A stretch of DNA of 64,000 bases. It comes from Betaproteobacteria bacterium (GTDB lineage Bacteria; Pseudomonadota; Gammaproteobacteria; Burkholderiales; Rhodocyclaceae). Positions within the stretch are counted from its first letter, which is position 1. The number at the start of each line of letters is the position of its first letter. The notes under the pieces were generated by a model that searched no databases, was not told where the DNA came from, and worked only from the letters and a program-made list of their open reading frames with translations. This document shows positions 56,574 to 64,000 of this stretch, piece after piece. The position numbers and the translations under genes are program-made. The stretch is from NCBI GenBank assembly GCA_009781175.1, contig WQYQ01000014.1, positions 1 to 64,000 of the forward strand. The letters run 5' to 3'.

Positions 56574-58454
56574 ATGACGACCGAACACGCCCCGCATTCG
56601 CTGCTCAGAACCCGTCGCTTTCTTCCGCTGTTCCTCACGCAGTTTCTCGGCGCCTTGAACGATAACGTGCTCAAGCAGGGCTTGCTCTTGCTGATTTCTT
56701 TCGCAGGCGGAGAAATCCTCGGTCTGACGCCTGCGCTTATGGTGCAGGTTGCGGCGGGATTGTTCGTTCTGCCGATGTTTTTGTTTTCCGCCTCGGCCGG
56801 GCAGATTGCCGATGCGTTCGATAAAGCGCGTTTGATCCGCTGGGTCAAGTTTGTGGAAATCGGCATCGCCGCGCTCGGCGCCTACGGCTTCGCCATCAAA
56901 TCCCCCGTCCTCCTGCTCGCGGCGCTCTTTCTGATGGGCTTGCATTCGACCGTTTTCGGCCCGCTCAAATATTCGATCCTGCCGCAGCACTTGCGTAGCG
57001 ACGAAATCGTCGCCGGCAATGCCTGGGTGGAGAGTGGTACCTTCGTTGCGATTCTGCTGGGCTCGGTGCTCGGCGGCATTTTGATTGCTGTCCATGACAC
57101 GGGCCCCCTTTTAACCGGCGCTGCCTGTATTACTTTCGCTGTACTCGGCTGGCTCAGCAGCCTCGGCATTCCGCCCGCGCCGTCGCTTGCAAAAGTCCGG
57201 CTTAACTGGAATCCGTTCACCGAAATCGCGCACAATTTGCGTATCGCACGCACCAATCGCAGCGTGTTTCTTTCGATGATCGGAATTTCCTGGTTCTGGT
57301 TTTTCGGCGCTTTGATCCTGTCGCAATTCGGCCCGTTCGTGCAGGAAGTGATCGGCGGCAGCGAGCACCTCGCAACCTTTCTGCTCGCGAGTTTCATCGT
57401 CGGCATCGCACTGGGATCGATCGCGGCCGAGCGCGCGTCCGGCGGTCGCGTGGAAATCGGCCTGGTCCCGCTCGCTTCGATTGGTTTGACGGTTTTCGGT
57501 GCGGATATTTATTTCGCAAGCCCCGCCATACCGCATCCAGGCATCGACATTCCCGGCTTCCTCGCGCAGCCCGGCTCCTGGCGCTTGATTTTCGGTCTGG
57601 TCATGCTTGGCGCATGCGGCGGTTTATATACCGTGCCGCTGTATGCCTTGATCCAGACTCGCTGCGAGCCGGCGATCCGCTCGCGCATCATCGCCGCCAA
57701 CAATGTGCTGAACGCCGGCTTCATGGTGCTCTCGGCCGGCTTCGCCTTTCTCGCGCTGCATTTCAACGCCACGATCCCCGAAATTTTCCTGATTGCGGCG
57801 GTCATGAACCTTGCCGTGGCGTTGTTCATCTATCGCCTTGTGCCCGAATTCCTGCAACGTCTGTTTGCCTGGATTGTGGTGCATGTGATGTACCGGATAC
57901 ACGCGCAGGGCCACGCCAATATCCCCAGGGACGGGGCTGCGATTATCGTGTGCAATCACGTTAGTTTCGTCGATCCGCTAATCATCGCCGCGGAAAGTCG
58001 TCGCCCGATCCGCTTCGTGATGGACCACCGGATCTTCAAACAGCCGTTAATGAACTTTGTTTTCCGCGACGCGCACGCGATTCCGATCGCGCCCGCCAAG
58101 GAAGATCCGGCAATGCTTGAACAGGCCTATGCGGAAGTTGCCAAAGCGCTCGCTAACGGCGATCTGGTCGGTATTTTTCCCGAGGGCCGCATCACCAACA
58201 CGGGAGAGATCGAAGCTTTTAAAAACGGGATTGGGAAAATTCTCGCGCGCACGCCGGTTCCCGTGGTGCCGATGGCGCTCTCGGGCCTGTGGGGCAGCTT
58301 CTTTTCACGCAAAGGCGGCCGTGCAATGAGCAAGCCATTCCGGCGTGGTATTTTCAATCGCGTCGATCTCGCAATCGGCGTGGCAATCCCGGCTCAACAA
58401 GCAAGTCAGCAAACCCTGCAAACCATCGTCACCAATCTGCGCACTCGCGCTTGA
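56574..58454 (+). CDS. MFS transporter fused to a PlsC-type 1-acyl-glycerophosphate acyltransferase domain (LplT-Aas-like)
   Basis: 626 aa; FLPLFLTQFLGALNDNVLKQG plus C-terminal ICNHVSFVDPLIIA...GIFPEGRITNTGEI. Confidence 0.9.
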   Translation: MTTEHAPHSLLRTRRFLPLFLTQFLGALNDNVLKQGLLLLISFAGGEILGLTPALMVQVAAGLFVLPMFLFSASAGQIADAFDKARLIRWVKFVEIGIAALGAYGFAIKSPVLLLAALFLMGLHSTVFGPLKYSILPQHLRSDEIVAGNAWVESGTFVAILLGSVLGGILIAVHDTGPLLTGAACITFAVLGWLSSLGIPPAPSLAKVRLNWNPFTEIAHNLRIARTNRSVFLSMIGISWFWFFGALILSQFGPFVQEVIGGSEHLATFLLASFIVGIALGSIAAERASGGRVEIGLVPLASIGLTVFGADIYFASPAIPHPGIDIPGFLAQPGSWRLIFGLVMLGACGGLYTVPLYALIQTRCEPAIRSRIIAANNVLNAGFMVLSAGFAFLALHFNATIPEIFLIAAVMNLAVALFIYRLVPEFLQRLFAWIVVHVMYRIHAQGHANIPRDGAAIIVCNHVSFVDPLIIAAESRRPIRFVMDHRIFKQPLMNFVFRDAHAIPIAPAKEDPAMLEQAYAEVAKALANGDLVGIFPEGRITNTGEIEAFKNGIGKILARTPVPVVPMALSGLWGSFFSRKGGRAMSKPFRRGIFNRVDLAIGVAIPAQQASQQTLQTIVTNLRTRA

Positions 58455-58461
58455 GGTACTC

Positions 58462-58860
58462 ATGACCACTTATCCACTCACAACCGGCATCACTCTGCTC
58501 ATCGTCCTGCTTATGTTCGGCGTGGCCGCCAACGTTGGTTATGCGCGCGAGCGCTACGGCGTCAAAGCGCCCGCCATGACGGGTAACGAATATTTCGAAC
58601 GCGCCTATCGCATTCAATCCAACACGATGGAATGGGCAATGATTTTTCTGCCCACGCTGTGGATCTTTGCATGCTATGTCGGTGACCTCCACGCGCTGAT
58701 CGCGGGGCTCGTCGGCCTGGCGGGACGGATTCTCTACGCCGTGTCCTATCAACGCGATCCCAAGACCCGCAGCACGGGCTTCATGCTCGGCATGCTGCCG
58801 TTTGGGGTCATGGGGCTGTGGGGCGGCTTCGTGGTCCTGCGAAGCATTATTGGATTCTAA
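58462..58860 (+). CDS. MAPEG family membrane protein
   Basis: MTTYPLTTGITLLIVLLMFGVAANVGYARERYGVKAPAMTGNEYFERAYRIQSNTMEWAMIFLPTLW. Confidence 0.92.
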   Translation: MTTYPLTTGITLLIVLLMFGVAANVGYARERYGVKAPAMTGNEYFERAYRIQSNTMEWAMIFLPTLWIFACYVGDLHALIAGLVGLAGRILYAVSYQRDPKTRSTGFMLGMLPFGVMGLWGGFVVLRSIIGF

Positions 58861-58897
58861 TTCCTTGATGACACAGGCGCTGCCCGCGTGGCGCCGC

Positions 58898-59521
58898 TTA
58901 CGCCGAGAATTGCCTGAGCGAGTGAATGGCGAGTTCCGCAACCGCCAGTAGTTCCTGTTTCGTCGCGCCATCTTGCGCTTGCACGGACATGCCCTGAATG
59001 ACGCTCCCAAGGTAGCGCGCCAGTCCCGCGCTATTAGTCGTTGACTTGAATTCGCCAGCTTCGATGCCGCGATCGATCCGGCGTTTGAGAGCCTCAATGG
59101 CTGCCTTGCGCAGCTGTGCCACGTAGCGTGCTTCGTCCCGGTTCTCGGTTGCACAGGTCAGCACGGCCGTGGAGACCATGCAGCCACGCGGCCGTCTGGC
59201 TTTGCAGAATTCCGTAGCGGACTCCCTCAGCATCCGCTCGATGCCTGCTACAGATGAGACTTCTTCCTCCAGCGCTCGCATCGAGAAGGCGCCAACGGTT
59301 TGCTGATAGTGGCCGAGCGCTTCGTGATACAGCGCCGACTTGGAGCCGAAGGCCGCATACAGGCTCTGCGGCGTGATCTCCATCGCCGCCGTGAGATCGG
59401 CAATGGACGCGCCTTCATAGCCCAGTTTCCAGAATGTCAGCATAGCCTGATCCAGCACGTGTTTACGGTCAAAGCTCGGAGGGCGCCCGCGACGGCGAGG
59501 CGAATCTTCTTTATTTATCAC
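58898..59521 (-). CDS. TetR/AcrR family transcriptional regulator (GTG start)
   Basis: RRGRPPSFDRKHVLDQAMLTFWKLGYEGASIADLTAAMEITPQSLYAAFGSKSALYHEAL. Confidence 0.93.
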   Translation of the reverse strand: MINKEDSPRRRGRPPSFDRKHVLDQAMLTFWKLGYEGASIADLTAAMEITPQSLYAAFGSKSALYHEALGHYQQTVGAFSMRALEEEVSSVAGIERMLRESATEFCKARRPRGCMVSTAVLTCATENRDEARYVAQLRKAAIEALKRRIDRGIEAGEFKSTTNSAGLARYLGSVIQGMSVQAQDGATKQELLAVAELAIHSLRQFSA

Positions 59522-59647
59522 AGTGATTACTGTTGAAAATAAGCCAAAGTCGGCGTAAATTTCGGAACGGTTATTGTGATTATTCTACAAAGAGCATCGC
59601 CTGATGACCAGCACTCAAAGATCTCCTCTCTATCGGGACTGATAGCC

Positions 59648-60847
59648 ATGCCCAATCCCCGTCTGATGGCCGTTGCATTTGTGGCAGCCTTGCCTTTTGT
59701 CCACGCGCATGCCCTGCCTTTCCCCACTCTCGATGCTGCCGTTACTGCGGCGGTCGAGGAGCACCGTGTCGTGGGTGCCGTTGTCCTTGTCGCACACAGG
59801 GGGCAGATTGTTTACCATCGCGCAGCCGGATATGCCGACCGGGAATCGGGTGGGCCGATGCGCGAAGACAGCATCTTTCGTCTCGCCTCCGTCACCAAGC
59901 CAATGGTGTCGGTTGCCGCGCTGCGCTTGGTTGAGCAGGGCAAACTGAACCTCCAGGCGCCGATTACCCAATGGCTGCCTGAATTTCGTCCCAGCCTGCC
60001 GGATGGCAGCGCGCCGACGATCACGGTCCACCAATTACTGACGCATACGGCCGGCTTGAGCTATGGATTCCTGGAGCCGGCCGATGGCCCCTACCGCCGT
60101 GCAGGTGTATCCGATGGCCTGGAGTCGGGTATCTCGCTCAAGGAGAATCTGCACCGCATCGCCGGTATACCGTTGGCCTACGCGCCGGGAACCGGCTGGC
60201 GCTACTCCGTGGCTCTCGATGTTCTGGGTGGCGTGATGAGCGCCGCTACTGGATCGAGTTTGCCGGACATCGTCCGGCGGGAAGTTACCGCTCCGTTGGG
60301 CATGCAAGACACCGGCTTCGAGGTTGTCAATGCGGCCCGCTTGGTTACACCTTATCAAGACGGAAAGCCGGCTCCGATCAGGATGCCTCCTCAAGCGGAA
60401 GTGCCATTCGGAACGTCGAACATCCGCTTCGACTTGACCCGAGTGTGGGACGCACATACTTATCCGTCCGGGGGCGGGGGAATGGTCGGGACGGTGCCGG
60501 ATTTCATGAAGTTCCTACTGAGCTTGCGGCCTGGCGCCAAACCCCGGCTCTTGCCGCCGGAGACGGTCGCGCTCATGATGCGCGACCACACTGGACCACA
60601 GGCACAGACACAGGGGCCAGGCTGGGGATTCGGCTATGGGTGGTCGGTGCTGTCCGCCCCGGAAATTACGGACACGCCCCAGGGGAAAGGCACCATCCAG
60701 TGGGGCGGTGTCTACGGCCACAACTGGTTCGTTGATCCGGTGCATGACATTGCTGTCGTTATCTTCACCAACACGGTGGTCGAAGGCATGTCTGGCGCAT
60801 TTCCGAGGGACGTGCGAGATGCGGTCTACGCCGACTTGTTGCCCTGA
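59648..60847 (+). CDS. Class C beta-lactamase-like serine hydrolase
   Basis: FRLASVTKPMVSVAALRL (SxxK); signal peptide; track ORF from 59576. Confidence 0.92.
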   Translation: MPNPRLMAVAFVAALPFVHAHALPFPTLDAAVTAAVEEHRVVGAVVLVAHRGQIVYHRAAGYADRESGGPMREDSIFRLASVTKPMVSVAALRLVEQGKLNLQAPITQWLPEFRPSLPDGSAPTITVHQLLTHTAGLSYGFLEPADGPYRRAGVSDGLESGISLKENLHRIAGIPLAYAPGTGWRYSVALDVLGGVMSAATGSSLPDIVRREVTAPLGMQDTGFEVVNAARLVTPYQDGKPAPIRMPPQAEVPFGTSNIRFDLTRVWDAHTYPSGGGGMVGTVPDFMKFLLSLRPGAKPRLLPPETVALMMRDHTGPQAQTQGPGWGFGYGWSVLSAPEITDTPQGKGTIQWGGVYGHNWFVDPVHDIAVVIFTNTVVEGMSGAFPRDVRDAVYADLLP

Positions 60848-60961
60848 CCCTTGTCCTACGCTTCCGGCATCGGACTCTAAATTCACCGAAGCATGCTCCT
60901 GACACCACGCTGTCAGGAGCCCCCACGCATCCTGTGCACACCTCAAACACAGGAGCGCCAA

Positions 60962-61351
60962 ATGGACAAATCCCTACGCCACTACAACCGCATCGTCTGG
61001 TTCGAAATCCCGGTCAAGGATCTCGAACGCGCGTGCCGGTTCTACGAACAATTGTTCGAAGAAACGCTGAATCGCGAAGCGATGGGGCCGGACACCACGC
61101 TGGCGGTATTTCCCTACGATGGCGCGGGCATTTCCGGTTGCCTGTTCGCCGCGCCATCTGCTGCGCCACATAGCGACGGCGTGCGCGTTTACCTGAATGC
61201 GGACAAAGCGGGGCTCGACGCTTTGCTTGCACGCGCCGAGGCGGCCGGCGGTAAAGTCACGCTGTCGCCGGTTCAATTGCCCGGCGATATGGGCCGCTTC
61301 GCGCACATCCGCGACAGCGAGGGCAATATCGTCGGGCTGCACGAAAACTAG
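60962..61351 (+). CDS. VOC (glyoxalase/bleomycin-resistance) family protein
   Basis: WFEIPVKDLERACRFYEQLFEETLNRE...HIRDSEGNIVGLHEN. Confidence 0.9.
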   Translation: MDKSLRHYNRIVWFEIPVKDLERACRFYEQLFEETLNREAMGPDTTLAVFPYDGAGISGCLFAAPSAAPHSDGVRVYLNADKAGLDALLARAEAAGGKVTLSPVQLPGDMGRFAHIRDSEGNIVGLHEN

Positions 61352-61360
61352 GAGGCTGTC

Positions 61361-61450
61361 ATGCTGGAATTCGGCTACGCCATCGTCGATGTCGATAACG
61401 TGCGCGCGCTCGAAGGCACGCTCGTGGAACTGTGTGCGGCGATGGCTTGA
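61361..61450 (+). pseudogene. Internally deleted VOC/glyoxalase remnant (29 aa)
   Basis: MLEFGYAIVDVDNVRALEGTLVELCAAMA*: VOC-like N-terminal strand joined directly to a (D)GTLVELC-type C-terminus. Confidence 0.5.
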
Positions 61451-62142
61451 TGCGCCGCGCCGAACGCCTGTTCCAGATCACGCAAATCCTGCGCGGCCGC
61501 CGCCTCACGACGGCCGCGCAGCTTGCCGAACGCTTGCAAGTATCCGAACGCACGATCTATCGCGACATCGCCGGGCTTGCGGCGAGCGGCGTGCCGGTCG
61601 AAGGCGAAGCCGGTGTCGGCTACCGCTTGCGCGCGGGGTTCGACTTGCCGGCGCTGATGTTCACGCCGGACGAACTTGCCGCGTTGCTGCTCGGCGTGCG
61701 CATCGTCGGCGCCAAAGCGGGCGAGGCAATGGCCGCGCATGCGGACAGCGCGCTCGAAAAAATCCGCGGCGCGCTCCGCCCCGCGCTGCGTGCGCGGCTC
61801 GAAAACATAGCTTTGCTCGCGCCCGATTTCGACGCCACGCCGGGCAGCCAGCTCGTCGACCTCTTGCGCCAAGCAATCGACCGACATCTGCGCATCGCCT
61901 TCGACTACAGTGACGAACAAAGCGCACGCACGGCGCGCTGCGTCTGGCCGCTCGGCCTCTTCTTCTGGGGCCGGGTCTGGACGCTCGGCGCGTGGTGCGA
62001 ACTGCGCGAAAATTTCCGCAGCTTCCGGCTCGACCGAATCCAAAACCTCAAACTCGCCGGCACTCAATTTCCCGATATGGCGGGACGACGGCTTACGGAT
62101 CTGCTGCGCGCGGTCGGCGGGGATTGTTCACAGCGCGCTTGA
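61450..62142 (+). CDS. YafY-like HTH/WYL-domain transcriptional regulator
   Basis: MRRAERLFQITQILRGRRLTTAAQLAERLQVSERTIYRDIAGLAASGVPVEGEAGVGYRL. Confidence 0.92.
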   Translation: MRRAERLFQITQILRGRRLTTAAQLAERLQVSERTIYRDIAGLAASGVPVEGEAGVGYRLRAGFDLPALMFTPDELAALLLGVRIVGAKAGEAMAAHADSALEKIRGALRPALRARLENIALLAPDFDATPGSQLVDLLRQAIDRHLRIAFDYSDEQSARTARCVWPLGLFFWGRVWTLGAWCELRENFRSFRLDRIQNLKLAGTQFPDMAGRRLTDLLRAVGGDCSQRA

Positions 62143-62535
62143 TTGATCAAAATGACCTTCACACATCCAATCATCGAACTTGAAAAAGCGGCGCTTGAGC
62201 GCTGGTGCAATGGCGACCCTGCGAGTTTTCTCGAAATTTCCGCAGAGGATGTCGTCTATTTCGATCCCTTTTTGCCAACCCGGCTCGATGGCCTGGACAA
62301 ACTCAGCGCCTATTACGCAAGCTTGCGCGGCAAAATCTTCGCCGCGCGCCATGAGATGCTCGATCCGCACGTGCAGGAAATCGGCACCGCGGCCGTCCTG
62401 ACGTTTCGCTTCGTGTCATACGGCGACAACGAAGGCGCGGCAATGCGCTGGAACTGTACCGAGGTTTATCGCAAGCAAGCGGAAGGCTGGCGCATCGTGC
62501 AAACGCACTGGTCGTTGACCGGCCAGGCTGCGTAA
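62143..62535 (+). CDS. SnoaL/NTF2-like (DUF4440-type) protein
   Basis: 130 aa; single small domain ending GWRIVQTHWSLTGQ. Confidence 0.8.
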   Translation: MIKMTFTHPIIELEKAALERWCNGDPASFLEISAEDVVYFDPFLPTRLDGLDKLSAYYASLRGKIFAARHEMLDPHVQEIGTAAVLTFRFVSYGDNEGAAMRWNCTEVYRKQAEGWRIVQTHWSLTGQAA

Positions 62536-62607
62536 TCACGCCTCTGCCCCGCACCTGCGCCCGGCGTAGAATCCCGGCTTTCCACGCAACGATTTCCAGA
62601 CCTCGAC

Positions 62608-63852
62608 ATGAGCAAAGCCGATCCCGCCCGCTGGGGCTTTTCCACCCGCACGATCCATTCCGACCGTCTTGGCGCCATCGAGCACGGCGCGATTCACAAG
62701 CCCTTGCACACTTCGGTGCAATACGGTTTCACGCATGTGGAACAACTGATTCAGGTATTCCAGGGCGCGCCCGGTTTCAACTACGCGCGCCAGAGCACAC
62801 CGACCGTTGCAGCGCTCGAAGCGATCATCAACGTCATGGAAAGCGGTCTGGGAACGCTGTGTTTCGCGACCGGCATGAGCGCGATTACAGCGATTTTCAC
62901 GACGCTGTTGCAAGCGGGCGATCATGTGATTGCAAGCCGCTTCGTATTCGGCAACACGAGCAGCATCTTGGGCACCTTGCAGGGGCTCGGCATCCAGGTC
63001 AGCGTCGTCGATGCGACTTCGGCCGAGGCGGTCGAAGCCGCGCTGACACCGCAGACGCGCATGGTTTTCGTCGAGACGATCGCCAATCCGCGCACACAGA
63101 TTGCTGACCTTGAAGGCATCGGCGCGCTGTGCCGCGACAAAGGTCTCGTTTATGTCGTCGACAACACGGTTACCTCGCCTTGGGCTTTCCAGCCGAAGTG
63201 TGTCGGTGCCTCGCTTGTCGTCAACTCGCTGACGAAATCGATCGGCGGTCACGGCAATGCACTGGGCGGCTCGATCACTGATACAGGGCTGTTCGACTGG
63301 TCGGGCTACCCGAATATTTTCCCCGCTTATCGCAAAGGCGACGCGAAGACCTGGGGCCTCGCGCAACTCAAGCGCAAAGGTCTGCGCGACATGGGCGCCG
63401 CGCTTTCTTCGGAGGCTGCGCATCACCTTGCCGTCGGCGCCGAAACGCTGGCTTTGCGGATGCAGGCCGCCAGCGCCAATGCGCAAGCGCTCGCCGAAAT
63501 GCTGGCCGCGCATCCGAAGGTCCGCACGGTTTATTACCCGGGCCTGCCGCAACACCCTCAATATGCACGCGCTAAAGCCTTGTTCCGCAGCCCGGGTTGG
63601 CTGCTGGCTTTAGAGCTGAAGGACGACGCGGATTGCCTGCCTTTCATCGATCGCCTGAGCTTGCCGATCATCGCCACCGGCCTTGGCGACACGCGCACCC
63701 TGATTATTCCCGTTGCCCACACGATTTTCTGGGAAATCGGCCCGCAAGCGCGCGCCGAAAGCGGCATTGCCGATTCCTTGATCCGTTTGTCCGTGGGCAT
63801 CGAAGACCGGCAAGACATTCTCGACGATTTTTTGCAAGCGCTCGGAAAATAA
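62608..63852 (+). CDS. Cystathionine gamma-synthase family (PLP-dependent) protein
   Basis: 414 aa; GFSTRTIHSDRLGAIEHGAIHKPLHTSVQYGF; VVNSLTKSIGGHGNALGG PLP lysine motif. Confidence 0.93.
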   Translation: MSKADPARWGFSTRTIHSDRLGAIEHGAIHKPLHTSVQYGFTHVEQLIQVFQGAPGFNYARQSTPTVAALEAIINVMESGLGTLCFATGMSAITAIFTTLLQAGDHVIASRFVFGNTSSILGTLQGLGIQVSVVDATSAEAVEAALTPQTRMVFVETIANPRTQIADLEGIGALCRDKGLVYVVDNTVTSPWAFQPKCVGASLVVNSLTKSIGGHGNALGGSITDTGLFDWSGYPNIFPAYRKGDAKTWGLAQLKRKGLRDMGAALSSEAAHHLAVGAETLALRMQAASANAQALAEMLAAHPKVRTVYYPGLPQHPQYARAKALFRSPGWLLALELKDDADCLPFIDRLSLPIIATGLGDTRTLIIPVAHTIFWEIGPQARAESGIADSLIRLSVGIEDRQDILDDFLQALGK

Positions 63853-63873
63853 GCGGTGCCAACGCTAATCAAC

Positions 63874-63917
63874 TCCTGGCGGTGCCGCTTGATTCGAATC
63901 AAGCGGCACCGCCAGGA
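63874..63917. repeat. 44-bp perfect palindrome
   Basis: TCCTGGCGGTGCCGCTTGATTC|GAATCAAGCGGCACCGCCAGGA, 22+22 bp without spacer. Confidence 0.95.
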
Positions 63918-64000
63918 CCGGCGTACCTTGGATCCAAAGGCGCAGTAAAAACAATGCGCCGGCAAGGTTTGCAACCTATGAGGGGTACCTATGATTCGTG

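Overview
Bacterial chromosome segment, most likely betaproteobacterial from gene order and protein resemblance, spanning the replication-origin region. The core backbone is gyrB-dnaN-dnaA (minus) and rpmH-rnpA-yidD-yidC-mnmE (plus). After an ~8.5 kb accessory island come mnmG-rsmG-parA-parB. Further right are a two-component system, a CsgG/DUF4810/DUF799 lipoprotein trio, xerC/DUF484/dapF, two lauroyl-type acyltransferases, metK, a dipeptide-type ABC transporter, YceI/cytochrome b561 genes, glnK-amtB, the complete atpIBEFHAGDC operon and miscellaneous metabolic genes. Accessory content: (i) a second, different type I hsdR cut by the left edge, with an in-frame TAA at codon 9 and a ~120 bp MITE-like element just upstream; (ii) a type I R-M operon hsdR-hsdM-DUF1016/PDDEXK-hsdS between mnmE and mnmG; (iii) an orphan hairpin-rich element resembling an IS200/IS605 right end or omegaRNA scaffold downstream of hsdS, with a diverged copy inside the dnaA-dnaN (oriC) intergenic region; (iv) two parS sites bracketing a TauE-like gene; (v) a dispersed ~180-210 bp palindromic repeat at two loci; (vi) a small XRE-regulated block splitting the peptide-transporter genes. 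No rRNA, tRNA or CRISPR array was recognised. All family assignments are by eye from the translations; no database search was run.
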